A stretch of DNA of 64,000 bases from Marinomonas spartinae. Lineage in GTDB: Bacteria; Pseudomonadota; Gammaproteobacteria; Pseudomonadales; Marinomonadaceae. Of this stretch, positions 18,489 through 27,374 are shown piece by piece. The DNA lies in the NCBI RefSeq assembly GCF_016461715.1, contig NZ_JAEMUI010000003.1, positions 62,001-126,000 on the forward strand, read 5' to 3'. The translations under genes and the position numbers were made by a program. The notes under the pieces are model-generated. The model was not told the origin of the DNA. It ran no database searches and saw nothing but the letters and a program-made list of their open reading frames with translations. Numbering within the stretch: position 1 is the stretch's first letter; the number at the start of each line of letters is the position of its first letter.

Positions 18489-19130
18489 GTGTCTGAGTTA
18501 AAGACTGAAGAAGAACAAATCGAAGCGTTAAAACAGTGGTGGAAGAAGTACGGTACGATTCTTCTGGTTGCTGTTGTCATTGTCGTTGGTGGGTATTTTG
18601 GTTGGCAGGCATGGCAACGTAGCCAAGCGACACACATTAGTGAGGCGTCTGCTTTGTACCAAAACTTACTTCAAGCATCTGGGGACTTATCGGATAAGGA
18701 TAACCAAAAAACCGTTGCCTATATTTCTAATCAGCTTGAGAAAGACTATAGCGATACGGGATATGCCATGCTTGGCCAGCTTATTGCGGCACGTCTAGAA
18801 GTTCATAATAAGGATTATGATAAAGCGATTAGTGACCTTGAAGCGGCAGCGAAAGCAACAGATGACGCGTCTTTTAAAGCCATAGCTTATGTACGTATTG
18901 CTCGAGTATTGGCTCAAAAGGCTGATTATGCTAAAGCATTAGCGACGCTGGATAAGGTGACAGAACCGCAATTTTTGGCACAGCGAGAAGAAACGGCAGG
19001 TGATATTTATTTGTTACAAGGTAAGCGTAGTGAAGCGCGTGCCGCTTATGAAAAGGCCAGCAAAGCTTTGGGTAACAAAGTACAACATCCTTTGCTAGAT
19101 ATTAAACTTAGAGACTTGGTGAAAGGTTAA
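18489..19130 (+). CDS. yfgM: YfgM family tetratricopeptide membrane protein
   Basis: Homologue of E. coli YfgM, an ancillary SecYEG partner working with periplasmic chaperones. It has a short cytoplasmic N-terminus (TEEEQIEALKQWWKKYG), one transmembrane helix (~20-40) and a periplasmic TPR-like domain (DUF2133, ~45-213). The start is a GTG with GAGGA 7-10 bases upstream. It is 2 bp before bamB, the usual partner. Confidence 0.93.
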   Translation: MSELKTEEEQIEALKQWWKKYGTILLVAVVIVVGGYFGWQAWQRSQATHISEASALYQNLLQASGDLSDKDNQKTVAYISNQLEKDYSDTGYAMLGQLIAARLEVHNKDYDKAISDLEAAAKATDDASFKAIAYVRIARVLAQKADYAKALATLDKVTEPQFLAQREETAGDIYLLQGKRSEARAAYEKASKALGNKVQHPLLDIKLRDLVKG

Positions 19131-19132
19131 TT

Positions 19133-20266
19133 ATGAGTAAGTCACTTCTCGCGGGCGTTGTATTGGCTGCCTTGATGTTACAAGGTTGTTCTAGCTCGCT
19201 TCCTGCATTACCTGACCTCAAGCCCATTAAGAGTGAAGTGGATCTGCATAGTACATGGCGGACTGGCGTTGATGGCAACTTTGGTGAATCCAGCGAGCGT
19301 TATAACATCGTCGCAGAAGGGGGGTCACTGTATTTTGTAACCGATGAAGGTTCAGTCTATCAATTGTCGCAAAAAGACGGCGATAAAATTGAGCGCATTG
19401 ACACCAAATATAAGCCAAGTGCAGGCGTGACTAAAGTTGGGGATAGTATCTATTTTGGTACCTATAAAGCACAGCTTGTTTCGGTATCGCTAAAAGATAA
19501 GAAAGTAAACTGGGTCAAAACCTTGAGCTCGGAAGTCTTATCCAGTCCGGGTTATGGGGATGGAAAATTAGCGGTACAAACAGGTGATGGCTGGTTAACC
19601 GTAATGGATGCGAAAACTGGTGACGTGCTTTGGCGCGCTAAAGAAGATTTGCCTCCGCTGACTGTGCGTGGTACAAGTGCCCCCATTATTGCTGATGGTA
19701 AAGTCATCGCGGGTTATGCTGATGGTCGTGTGAAAGCATATGACTTGGAAACGGGCAAAACGGATTGGGAATACGCCGTTGGTATCCCCAAAGGTCGCTA
19801 TGAAATAGAGCGATTATCCGACGTGGATGGTCGTTTGGTTGTCAAAGATGGTGTAGTTTATGCTATTGCCTACAATGGCACCGTTGCCGCTTTGTCATTG
19901 CAAACAGGGCGTCCTATTTGGCAGCGTAGCATTTCAAGTGATGTTGGGGTAGCGCTTAGAGATAAGTTGCTGGTTGTGGTTAGCCAAGACAGTACCGTCT
20001 ATGGTTTAAATGCTAGCAATGGTTCAGAAATTTGGGTTAATAAAAACTTGAAAGATCGAGCTTTGATTACGCCCGAGTTTTTTAGAAGTTATGTCGCTGT
20101 CATGGATAGAGGTGGTTACGTGCACTTGCTGGATCTGAAAACGGGCAAAGTGATCGCACGAGATGTCGCTCATGATGATGTGCCCTCGGGCAGCCGTATG
20201 GTGTCGGCTGATAAGCAATTGTTTATACTTACACCAGACTCTGATGTGACCGCATTAAGTTATTGA
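19133..20266 (+). CDS. bamB: Outer membrane assembly lipoprotein BamB
   Basis: Eight-bladed beta-propeller lipoprotein of the BAM complex that inserts outer-membrane proteins. The signal peptide ends in the lipobox LQGC (Cys19), followed by PQQ-like repeats such as DAKTGDVLWRAKED, DLETGKTDWEYAV and SLQTGRPIWQR. Length 377 is normal. Last gene of the rlmN operon; a hairpin terminator follows. Confidence 0.95.
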   Translation: MSKSLLAGVVLAALMLQGCSSSLPALPDLKPIKSEVDLHSTWRTGVDGNFGESSERYNIVAEGGSLYFVTDEGSVYQLSQKDGDKIERIDTKYKPSAGVTKVGDSIYFGTYKAQLVSVSLKDKKVNWVKTLSSEVLSSPGYGDGKLAVQTGDGWLTVMDAKTGDVLWRAKEDLPPLTVRGTSAPIIADGKVIAGYADGRVKAYDLETGKTDWEYAVGIPKGRYEIERLSDVDGRLVVKDGVVYAIAYNGTVAALSLQTGRPIWQRSISSDVGVALRDKLLVVVSQDSTVYGLNASNGSEIWVNKNLKDRALITPEFFRSYVAVMDRGGYVHLLDLKTGKVIARDVAHDDVPSGSRMVSADKQLFILTPDSDVTALSY

Positions 20267-20303
20267 AGTCGGCTTCGGCTTTTCTAACCAGCACATTTAA
20301 AGA

Positions 20304-20343
20304 GGCCGCCATGCCGATATAGGGATGGTGGCCGTTTTGTATT
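20304..20343 (+). terminator. Terminator after bamB
   Basis: GGCCGCCAT (20304-20312) pairs with ATGGTGGCC (20325-20333), with one G-U pair, and is followed by GTTTTGTATTTTT. It ends just upstream of der. Confidence 0.75.
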
Positions 20344-20358
20344 TTTATAGGTAATAAA

Positions 20359-21696
20359 ATGATTCCAGTTATTGCATTGGTAGGTAGACCCAATGTTGGT
20401 AAGTCAACGCTGTTTAATCGTCTGACGAAAACACGTGATGCTTTGGTAGCCGATTATCCAGGCTTAACACGTGACCGTAAATACGGTGATGGTAAAGTGG
20501 GTGAACATGAGTTTATCGTCATCGATACGGGAGGGATTAGCGGCGATGAACAGGGCATTGATGAAAAAATGGCACGTCAGTCATTATTGGCCATTGAAGA
20601 GGCCGATGTGGTTTTGTTTCTTGTCGATGGTCGCCATGGTTTGAATCCGGCTGATGAGATGATTGCCAATCATTTGCGTCGTGCGAATAAACCGGTTTAT
20701 TTGGTTGTCAACAAAACGGATGGGGTGAATGAAGATATTGCGTTAGCCGATTTTTATTCAATCGGTTTAGGGGAGTTACATCCCATCGCTGCCGCCCATG
20801 GTAAAGGGGTTCACGTCTTAATAGATAAAGTTATGTTACCTTTTGCTGAACAAGTTGCAGAGGCTAAAAATGATATTCAATTGTCGGCGCGAGGCATTCG
20901 TATCGGAGTAGTGGGTCGGCCAAATGTGGGTAAATCAACACTAGTTAACCGTATGCTAGGCGAAGATCGCGTGGTGGTTTATGACATGCCAGGTACGACA
21001 CGGGACAGTGTGTATATCCCTTATGTTCGTAATGACAAAGAATATACCTTGATTGATACCGCAGGTGTGCGCCGTCGTAAGCATGTGAAAGAAGCCGTAG
21101 AGAAATTCTCTATTGTGAAGACTTTGCAAGCGATCCAAGATGCCAATGTAGTGATTGTGGTGATCGATTCCCATGAAGATTTGGTTGAACAAGATCTTCA
21201 TATGATTGGCTATGTGTTAGATGCTGGACGTGGTGTGGTGATCGCTGTAAATAAATGGGATGGCCTGACAAAAGATGAACGCGAGCACATTAAAAGTGAA
21301 ATTGAGCGTCGTTTGGGTTTTGTTCCTTATGCAAAAGTGCACTACATTTCCGCGTTACATGGAACCGATGTCGGTAACCTATATGACACAATTGAAGCGA
21401 CTTATGATTCATGTTACGCGAAATGGTCTACAAATCGTTTAACACGAATTTTAGAAGATGCCGTCGCGGAGCATCAACCGCCACTGGTGAACAGCCGTCG
21501 TATCAAGTTACGTTATGCCCACCAAGGTGGATCAAATCCGCCGCGTATTATAGTGCATGGTAATCAAACCGATGCTCTGCCTGGTAGCTATAAACGTTAT
21601 TTAGAAAATAAGTTTCGAACGGTGTTGAATATTACTGGTACGCCTATCTCGTTTGAGTTTAAGTCGGGCGATAATCCATACGCTACGAAAAAGTAA
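20359..21696 (+). CDS. der: Ribosome-associated GTPase Der (EngA)
   Basis: Essential tandem-domain GTPase needed for 50S subunit maturation. Two G domains are visible: the first with GRPNVGKST near residue 9 and NKTD, the second with GRPNVGKST near residue 190, DTAG and NKWD. A KH-like C-terminal domain follows (~residues 360-445). A strong terminator follows. Confidence 0.97.
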   Translation: MIPVIALVGRPNVGKSTLFNRLTKTRDALVADYPGLTRDRKYGDGKVGEHEFIVIDTGGISGDEQGIDEKMARQSLLAIEEADVVLFLVDGRHGLNPADEMIANHLRRANKPVYLVVNKTDGVNEDIALADFYSIGLGELHPIAAAHGKGVHVLIDKVMLPFAEQVAEAKNDIQLSARGIRIGVVGRPNVGKSTLVNRMLGEDRVVVYDMPGTTRDSVYIPYVRNDKEYTLIDTAGVRRRKHVKEAVEKFSIVKTLQAIQDANVVIVVIDSHEDLVEQDLHMIGYVLDAGRGVVIAVNKWDGLTKDEREHIKSEIERRLGFVPYAKVHYISALHGTDVGNLYDTIEATYDSCYAKWSTNRLTRILEDAVAEHQPPLVNSRRIKLRYAHQGGSNPPRIIVHGNQTDALPGSYKRYLENKFRTVLNITGTPISFEFKSGDNPYATKK

Positions 21697-21757
21697 CAGC
21701 GAGTGGAGGCGCGGTGAATAAGGAATATTATTGACGGTCTCTTACTTTTGATTTACG

Positions 21758-21790
21758 AAAAAACCCCTTGTGTTTATTAAGGGGTTTTTT
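21758..21790 (+). terminator. Intrinsic terminator after der
   Basis: A 12-bp perfect stem (21758-21769 with 21779-21790) with an A-tract on the 5' side and a T-tract on the 3' side. It can work in both directions. Confidence 0.9.
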
Positions 21791-21882
21791 TATGTTTAGA
21801 ATGTTGCCTTGTTATAGTTAGATCCGAACAGGGTGCCTTAATGGGCACTTAAATAGTAACCATATAAACAACAGCTAGCCGT

Positions 21883-21967
21883 AGACAATAAAGTTGTTTT
21901 ATAGCGCGTAAATGAGCATTTTGAGACGGGTTTAACAAAGTATTGTAAAGCGGTGTCGTCAAAATAG
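21883..21967 (+). repeat. Dispersed repeat, diverged copy (partner of 38388-38526)
   Basis: This stretch shares two long exact blocks with the reverse complement of the element at 38388-38526. AAATGAGCATTTTGAG (21910-21925) equals the complement of 38437-38452, and TTTAACAAAGTATTG (21931-21945) equals the complement of 38416-38430. Weaker similarity flanks both. It looks like a decayed copy of a small non-coding element in the der-hydrolase intergenic region. Confidence 0.7.
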
Positions 21968-22037
21968 ATCTTGCTGTGACAAAATGGTGAGCAAGGATGA
22001 TAGCAAGCCATTCATAACAATAAGAAAGGAGAAGGTA

Positions 22038-23186
22038 ATGGCTAATCGATTAAGCGTAGTGGAGGCCACTGCGAGCAGTAATAGTGTTGTATTTGATGTC
22101 CTGCCGTTTGCAAAACAGTATAAAATGGGCGTTATCCAATTAAACCGTCCAGATTCGTTAAATTCCCTCACATTACCTATGATTCAAGCAATCTACACTC
22201 AATTAGAAGAGTGGGCAATGGATCAAACTGTTGTGGCTATCTGGCTGGAAGGGGCTGGAGGTAAGGCGTTTTGTGCGGGCGGTAATGTGGTGGATGTCTA
22301 TCATAGTTTAGGAGAGGAAAGAGATACTTCATATTGTGAACAGTTTTTTCGTGAAGAGTATGCTCTTGATTATCTATTACATCGTTTTTCAAAACCTATT
22401 ATCTGTTGGGGAAGTGGTTATGTGATGGGCGGTGGTATGGGGTTAATGATGTCCTCTAACTATCGTATTGTCACAGAAAAGAGTCGCTTATCCATGCCGG
22501 AAATTAGCATTGGTTTGTATCCCGATGTTGGTGCAAGTTACTTTCTGAATCAATTGGAAGATGATGCTATCGCACGCTTTTTGGCCTTAACGGCATATCA
22601 AGTCAATGCTACGGATGCTTGTGAGATTGGATTAGCAACACACTATTTAATGGAGCAAGATTGTGCCGAGTTAAAGCAACAATTAATGATGGCTCAAATG
22701 GCAGATTTGAATCCTGAAAAAGTCACATTAATTATTGAACAAGCATTATTTACCTTGTCTCAGTCTGATGATTTACCTTTGCTGAAACCTGAGTTGACAG
22801 CCCTGTCTCCCACTGTTGTTAGCTTGATGACTGGGGATATCCATAATATTTATGCCTCCATGTTAGCCTACTCACCAGAGTGTCCCGCCATGATAAAAGC
22901 CAAAAATACTTTTTTGACAGGCAGTCCTCTCTCTGCCCATATTATTGTTCAGCAACTTGAATGGGCAAAACATCAAACCTTAGAATCGGTTTTTGCACGA
23001 GAATTAGAGCTATCAGTGTCTTGCTGCAAGCAAGGCGATTTTTTCGAAGGTGTAAGAGCCTTGTTGGTGGACAAAGATAAGCGGCCTAAATGGCAGTATG
23101 GACGAATCTCAGAGGTTCTTGAAGAAAAGGTACAGATCCTTTTAGGTAATCAAAAATTAATCGACGCGGTAGATGCCGAAGGGTAA
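22038..23186 (+). CDS. Enoyl-CoA hydratase/isomerase family protein, 3-hydroxyisobutyryl-CoA hydrolase-like
   Basis: Crotonase-fold enzyme most like 3-hydroxyisobutyryl-CoA hydrolase, which acts in valine breakdown. Oxyanion-hole and active-site regions are GKAFCAGGNVVDVY and YVMGGGMGLMMSSNYRI, and PEISIGLYPDVGASYFL carries the Glu and Asp conserved in HIBYL-CoA hydrolases. The long C-terminal extension (382 residues in total) fits that subgroup rather than simple hydratases. I use the ATG at 22038 after AAAGGAGAAGG; the frame is open to 21984. It is alone, with no other valine genes nearby, so the substrate remains an inference. Confidence 0.82.
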   Translation: MANRLSVVEATASSNSVVFDVLPFAKQYKMGVIQLNRPDSLNSLTLPMIQAIYTQLEEWAMDQTVVAIWLEGAGGKAFCAGGNVVDVYHSLGEERDTSYCEQFFREEYALDYLLHRFSKPIICWGSGYVMGGGMGLMMSSNYRIVTEKSRLSMPEISIGLYPDVGASYFLNQLEDDAIARFLALTAYQVNATDACEIGLATHYLMEQDCAELKQQLMMAQMADLNPEKVTLIIEQALFTLSQSDDLPLLKPELTALSPTVVSLMTGDIHNIYASMLAYSPECPAMIKAKNTFLTGSPLSAHIIVQQLEWAKHQTLESVFARELELSVSCCKQGDFFEGVRALLVDKDKRPKWQYGRISEVLEEKVQILLGNQKLIDAVDAEG

Positions 23187-23198
23187 TCTTTTAGCCTG

Positions 23199-23214
23199 AT
23201 GGCATTTTTGCCAT
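23199..23214. terminator. Small convergent hairpin
   Basis: ATGGCA-TTTT-TGCCAT hairpin between the convergent hydrolase and DUF2496 genes. There is no clear T-tract on either side, so terminator function is uncertain. Confidence 0.3.
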
Positions 23215-23216
23215 GG

Positions 23217-23369
23217 CTATTGCTCTTCTTGCTTTTGCTTTGCTTTGAAGTCAGTAAGGGCAATGGTCAATGCATCAATGATGATTTGGTTGTCGATGTT
23301 GCTTTCTTCTAACATCTCGATAAGATCGACAGCGAGCTTGATATGTGTGGGAGCATTGTCTAGAGACAT
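23217..23369 (-). CDS. DUF2496 (YbaM-like) small protein
   Basis: A 50-residue ORF read from the minus strand, below the usual ORF-length cut-off. The N-terminus MSLDNAPTHIKLAVDLI closely resembles E. coli YbaM, which from memory begins MSLENAPDDVKLAVDLI, and the helical, acidic then Lys/Gln-rich profile matches. Function of DUF2496 is unknown. The start has a good AGGAAAAAGA site upstream (minus strand), and the gene is convergent with the hydrolase gene. Recognition is from memory of YbaM and was not checked by search. Confidence 0.85.
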   Translation of the reverse strand: MSLDNAPTHIKLAVDLIEMLEESNIDNQIIIDALTIALTDFKAKQKQEEQ

Positions 23370-23500
23370 TCTTTTTCCTGTCTATTAATTGTCGTATTTG
23401 ACCTGTAAAAATAAAGAGGCGAACTTATATAGTAGTATGTGTCGCAAAGGTGTGTCCTGTTTTTATTTAGATATTGTCTAAGAATACAGGGGACAAGACA

Positions 23501-23545
23501 ATGAAATCTGTGAGTACTCCGCGAGGTTGTTGTGATTACGAATGA
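23501..23545 (+). CDS. Possible 14-codon leader ORF overlapping the tpm start
   Basis: An ATG at 23501 preceded by AGGGGA opens a 14-codon frame (MKSVSTPRGCCDYE) that ends at 23545, 11 bases inside the tpm gene, whose GTG start is at 23532. This geometry allows translational coupling of tpm to the leader. It is speculative: short ORFs arise by chance. An imperfect inverted repeat (about 23453-23493) lies immediately upstream. Confidence 0.3.
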   Translation: MKSVSTPRGCCDYE

Positions 23546-24179
23546 GTTTTGGCTAGATCGTTGGCTAAATGGCCGGATAGGATTTCATCAGGAAGGAGTC
23601 AATGCTTGGCTGGTTGAGTACTGGCCGAGTTTGCCGAAAGGCAGTCATGTACTAGTGCCTTTATGTGGTAAGTCCAATGATATGATTTGGCTTGCTGAGC
23701 AAGGGTATCAAGTAACAGGAGTGGAATTGTCACCGTTAGCGGTTGTACAGTTCTTAGGTGATAACGACTTAGCCTATGAAACGCAACAGGTAGGGGATTT
23801 AAAAATCCATACCGTTGTTGGGCTACCACTGCGTATTGTTGAGGGGGATTATTTCCTTTTTAACGAGGAAGGTTTTGATGCTTGCTATGATCGGGCCGCT
23901 ATGATTGCGATACCGGAAGAGATACGGGCGGACTATGTAGCCCACACAAAAGCACGGTTATCTCCTAACGCTACGTTACTGTTAGTCTCCACCAGACATG
24001 GTGGTGGGGAAGAGGGGCCTCCATTTTCTGTAGAAGATGACAGTGTTGTCTCCCTATGGGGGGATGCGATTCAGAAAGTGGCCTCGGAAGATTTGGTGCA
24101 AGCTAACCCGCAATATAAAGAGCGTGGCTACGCTTTTTTTGAAGAGAGCGTTTGGCACATAGTGCCGCAACAAAGCTAG
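23532..24179 (+). CDS. tpm: Thiopurine S-methyltransferase
   Basis: SAM-dependent methyltransferase of the bacterial TPMT family, associated in Pseudomonas with methylation and tolerance of tellurite/selenite compounds. The N-terminal FWLDRWLNGRIGFHQEGVN motif and the SAM-binding VLVPLCGKSNDMIWLAEQGYQVTG region (written here as the motifs LCGKSNDM and VTGVELS) are diagnostic, as is DRAAMIAIP. The start appears to be GTG at 23532 with GAGG close upstream; no in-frame ATG lies near. At 215 residues its length is normal. Confidence 0.93.
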   Translation: MITNEFWLDRWLNGRIGFHQEGVNAWLVEYWPSLPKGSHVLVPLCGKSNDMIWLAEQGYQVTGVELSPLAVVQFLGDNDLAYETQQVGDLKIHTVVGLPLRIVEGDYFLFNEEGFDACYDRAAMIAIPEEIRADYVAHTKARLSPNATLLLVSTRHGGGEEGPPFSVEDDSVVSLWGDAIQKVASEDLVQANPQYKERGYAFFEESVWHIVPQQS

Positions 24180-24349
24180 TGACAAATAGCATGAGTGGTT
24201 TAATAAATATTCTTTATATGGCTTTGGGGATTGGCGCTGTTTACCTGAGTCGTTTTCTGGGATAATGCCGGAAAATTCACTTGATAACCTATGTCTTCAT
24301 GATATGACAATGCCATTGTGTTGAAATTGACTAAGACCAAGAGCCGCTA

Positions 24350-26611
24350 ATGACCAAACGACATAAAACTGCCAAAGAGCTTTTCTCTTACCCTTTGTAT
24401 TGGGCAGAGTGCTATGGCATCTCGCCTTTTTTGCCAACCACACGAGAAGAAATGGATGCACTTGGCTGGGATAGCTGTGATGTGATCATCGTCACAGGGG
24501 ACGCTTATGTCGATCATCCTAGCTTTGGCATGGCAGTTTTGGGTCGTTTATTGGAGTCGAAAGGCTACCGAGTTGGGATTATCGACCAACCAGACTGGCG
24601 TAATACGGAGGATTTTATGCGCCTTGGTCGACCAAACCTATATTTTGGTATTACCGCTGGTAACATGGATTCTATGATCAACCGTTATACAGCGGATCTT
24701 AAAGTTCGTAATGACGATGCTTATACGCCTTATGGAATAGGCGGCAAACGCCCGGATCGAGCTGTCATCGTCTATTCTCAGCGCTGTAAGCAAGCTTTCC
24801 ATGATGTGCCTGTGATGATCGGTGGTATTGAAGCCAGTTTGCGCCGCATTGCCCAATACGATTATTGGAGTAATGAGGTGCGACGTTCAGTGTTGATTGA
24901 CTCCACTGCTGATATCTTGCTCTATGGTAACGCAGAGCGAGCCATGCTTGAGGTGACTCATCAAATGGCGATGGGGAAAACGCTTGATGAACTCACGGAT
25001 ATCCGAGGCACGACCATTGTGCGTAATGCCCCTCCAGGTGGTTATACTGAGATTGATTCAACCCGAGTGGATTGGCCTGGTAAGGTAGAGAAAATCTATA
25101 GTCCTTATGAGTACATTCCAGAGGGAAAGTGTCAGTCTACAGGAGAAGCTGACAGCGATGTAATGCCGATTCGCGTGATTCCTGCACCGCTCCGTCGAGG
25201 AGAAAAGCTAGAAATGGAGAAGACCTACATTCGTCTTCCTTCGTTTGAAAAAGTCTCTAAAGATCCCGTGTTGTATGCGCATACATCACGTATTTTGCAT
25301 TTGGAATCGAACCCTCACAATGCTCGGGCTTTGGTACAAAAACACGGCAAAAAAGAGATTTGGGTGAATCCGCCACCAATTCCATTAGAAACTTCTGAAA
25401 TGGATGGGGTGTTTGATTTACCTTATGCACGCGTCCCGCATCCTAAGTATAAAAAAGCGCGTATTCCTGCTTATGATATGATTAAAACGTCGATCAATAT
25501 CATGCGTGGCTGTTTTGGCGGCTGTACTTTTTGTTCGATTACGGAACATGAAGGTCGAGTGATTCAATCCCGTTCACACGAGTCTATTTTAAAAGAAATT
25601 GACGACATCAAAGACAAGGTGCCGGGCTTCACGGGACATATTTCTGATCTGGGTGGACCCACGTCAAATATGTATACCTTGAATTGTAAGGATGACGAGA
25701 TTCAAGCCTCCTGCCGCAAGCTGTCTTGTGTGTACCCAACGATTTGTTCTAATTTGAATACGGATCACAGTCCAACGACTCAGTTATATCGTAAAGCTCG
25801 AGCCGTTGAAGGGATTCATACCGTATCGATTGCCTCAGGTTTACGCTATGACCTCGCCGTAGAAGACCCTGAGTATGTTCGAGAGCTCGTGACATATCAT
25901 GTGGGCGGGTTATTAAAAATTGCTCCTGAGCATTCTGAGCAAGGTACGCTATCTAAGATGATGAAACCTGGGATGGGGACCTATGATCGCTTTAAGAAAA
26001 TGTTTGATAAGTTCTCCAAAGAGGCCGGCAAGAAGCAGCATTTGATTCCCTACTTTATTGCGGCTCATCCCGGAAGTTCGGACGAGGATATGATGAATCT
26101 GGCGGTTTGGTTGAAAACCAACGACTTCAAGCCTGATCAAGTACAAACCTTTTACCCTTCGCCCATGTCATTGGCCACGGCAATGTACCACTCTGGAAAA
26201 AACCCATTGAAACCCGTGACCTATAAAAGTGAAGAGGTTTATACGCCGAAAGACTATAAGCAGCGGACGGTACAGAAAGGTTTTTTGCGCTACCATGATC
26301 CCAGTAATTGGCAAGATTTGCGTAATACCTTGATCAAAATGGGGCGTGCAGATTTGATCGGCCACGGTGCTAATAAGTTGGTGCCCGCTGAAGACAAGGA
26401 TAAGCAAATACATCGCCGGCCGAAGAAAACAAAAGCTGGCCAGGCGACAGGAGCCTCCCATAGCTCTAATCGCCCCACCATGGAAAAGAATGCCGCTACA
26501 GAAAAAGCTCGTCGTAAAAATGCCCATGGTGGAAAGCCGTCTGGTCATCAAGCAGCGGGGGGCGTGGCTCAGTCAGCGAAGCGTCGTAAACCCAAGGTGA
26601 AGTCACGATAA
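24350..26611 (+). CDS. ygiQ: YgiQ family radical SAM protein
   Basis: Large (753-residue) UPF0313/YgiQ radical SAM protein of unknown reaction. The N-terminal region (DUF3362-type family architecture) includes [15 protein letters not shown], and the radical SAM cluster motif is CFGGCTFC near residue 390. The C-terminal ~80 residues are Lys/Arg-rich and disordered ([12 protein letters not shown] onward), a common tail in this family, perhaps for RNA binding. It lies alone upstream of the hpa island. Confidence 0.93.
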   Translation: MTKRHKTAKELFSYPLYWAECYGISPFLPTTREEMDALGWDSCDVIIVTGDAYVDHPSFGMAVLGRLLESKGYRVGIIDQPDWRNTEDFMRLGRPNLYFGITAGNMDSMINRYTADLKVRNDDAYTPYGIGGKRPDRAVIVYSQRCKQAFHDVPVMIGGIEASLRRIAQYDYWSNEVRRSVLIDSTADILLYGNAERAMLEVTHQMAMGKTLDELTDIRGTTIVRNAPPGGYTEIDSTRVDWPGKVEKIYSPYEYIPEGKCQSTGEADSDVMPIRVIPAPLRRGEKLEMEKTYIRLPSFEKVSKDPVLYAHTSRILHLESNPHNARALVQKHGKKEIWVNPPPIPLETSEMDGVFDLPYARVPHPKYKKARIPAYDMIKTSINIMRGCFGGCTFCSITEHEGRVIQSRSHESILKEIDDIKDKVPGFTGHISDLGGPTSNMYTLNCKDDEIQASCRKLSCVYPTICSNLNTDHSPTTQLYRKARAVEGIHTVSIASGLRYDLAVEDPEYVRELVTYHVGGLLKIAPEHSEQGTLSKMMKPGMGTYDRFKKMFDKFSKEAGKKQHLIPYFIAAHPGSSDEDMMNLAVWLKTNDFKPDQVQTFYPSPMSLATAMYHSGKNPLKPVTYKSEEVYTPKDYKQRTVQKGFLRYHDPSNWQDLRNTLIKMGRADLIGHGANKLVPAEDKDKQIHRRPKKTKAGQATGASHSSNRPTMEKNAATEKARRKNAHGGKPSGHQAAGGVAQSAKRRKPKVKSR

Positions 26612-26670
26612 CTAACCGTATTGCTAATAGGATCATAGAGCAGGCATAAGCGCTATGCCTGCTGAGTTGG

Positions 26671-27102
26671 TTATTCGACATGGCTTTCTAGGGCAATGAC
26701 ATCACTTAACAGAAGGCTTAATTCTTTGAGCTTATCTTCACCTAATTTGCCAATCAAACGCTGGTAAGCGGCATCGACCTCTGGACGAAACTCTGCAACC
26801 ACTGAGATGGCTTTAGGTGTCAATGATAATAGGGAAATACGCTGATCTTGGGGGGATTTTTTTCGCGCAATGAATCCCTCTTCTTCAAAACGTGTGACGA
26901 TACGAGTTAGGCTTGGGCTAAGGATGCAACAGAGATGAGCCAGCTGCCTAGCTTCTAACTCTTCATGATCGTTCAAAACCCTTAGTACCCGCCATTGTTG
27001 TTCCGTAAACCCCGCTTTTTGTAGTACCGGACGAAAGAAGTTCATTGATGATTCACGTGCCCTTAACAACTGTAGGGGTAAAGAGTCTTCTAATTTCTTC
27101 AT
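26671..27102 (-). CDS. hpaR: MarR-family repressor HpaR of homoprotocatechuate degradation
   Basis: Winged-helix MarR regulator. The N-terminus PLQLLRARESSMNFFRPVL and wing region DQRISLLSLTPKA match HpaR/HpcR, which represses the hpa meta-cleavage genes until the aromatic inducer is present. At 143 residues it is family length. It is the last minus-strand gene of the hpa island. A near-palindrome TTTACATGTTAA lies ~95 bp upstream of its start, the same motif as at the hpaG1/hpaE promoters, suggesting autoregulation. Confidence 0.92.
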   Translation of the reverse strand: MKKLEDSLPLQLLRARESSMNFFRPVLQKAGFTEQQWRVLRVLNDHEELEARQLAHLCCILSPSLTRIVTRFEEEGFIARKKSPQDQRISLLSLTPKAISVVAEFRPEVDAAYQRLIGKLGEDKLKELSLLLSDVIALESHVE

Positions 27103-27194
27103 GAGATAATTGGGGATCCTAAGACGATTTGAGTGGTTTGCAGTCGAAAATGAAAAATCAACCGCATTCCTGAGTTTCGTTATAAAATCAAAGT

Positions 27195-27206
27195 TTTACA
27201 TGTTAA
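27195..27206. promoter_or_regulatory. HpaR-type operator candidate upstream of hpaR (one mismatch)
   Basis: TTTACATGTTAA differs at one base from the TTAACATGTTAA palindromes at 35354 and 35602. On the minus strand it lies ~95 bp upstream of the hpaR start. Binding by HpaR is inferred. Confidence 0.5.
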
Positions 27207-27374
27207 GTTATGAATGGCAACAAGCAATATATAATGGTTTAAGTGACAAGTACCTGTCAGAGTATAGAGTGAAGATAGGCTTTTTTATAAGTACGAAGTT
27301 TAATAAGCAGCTCAGTAAAATGGTTTACCAAGCTGCTGGACTAAATTGTTGTTATCTACGAAAGGAGCAAATGG

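Noticed and set aside
24191..24265. 24-codon hydrophobic frame between tpm and ygiQ
   Set aside because: Looks like a small membrane peptide but has no ribosome site; too short to support.
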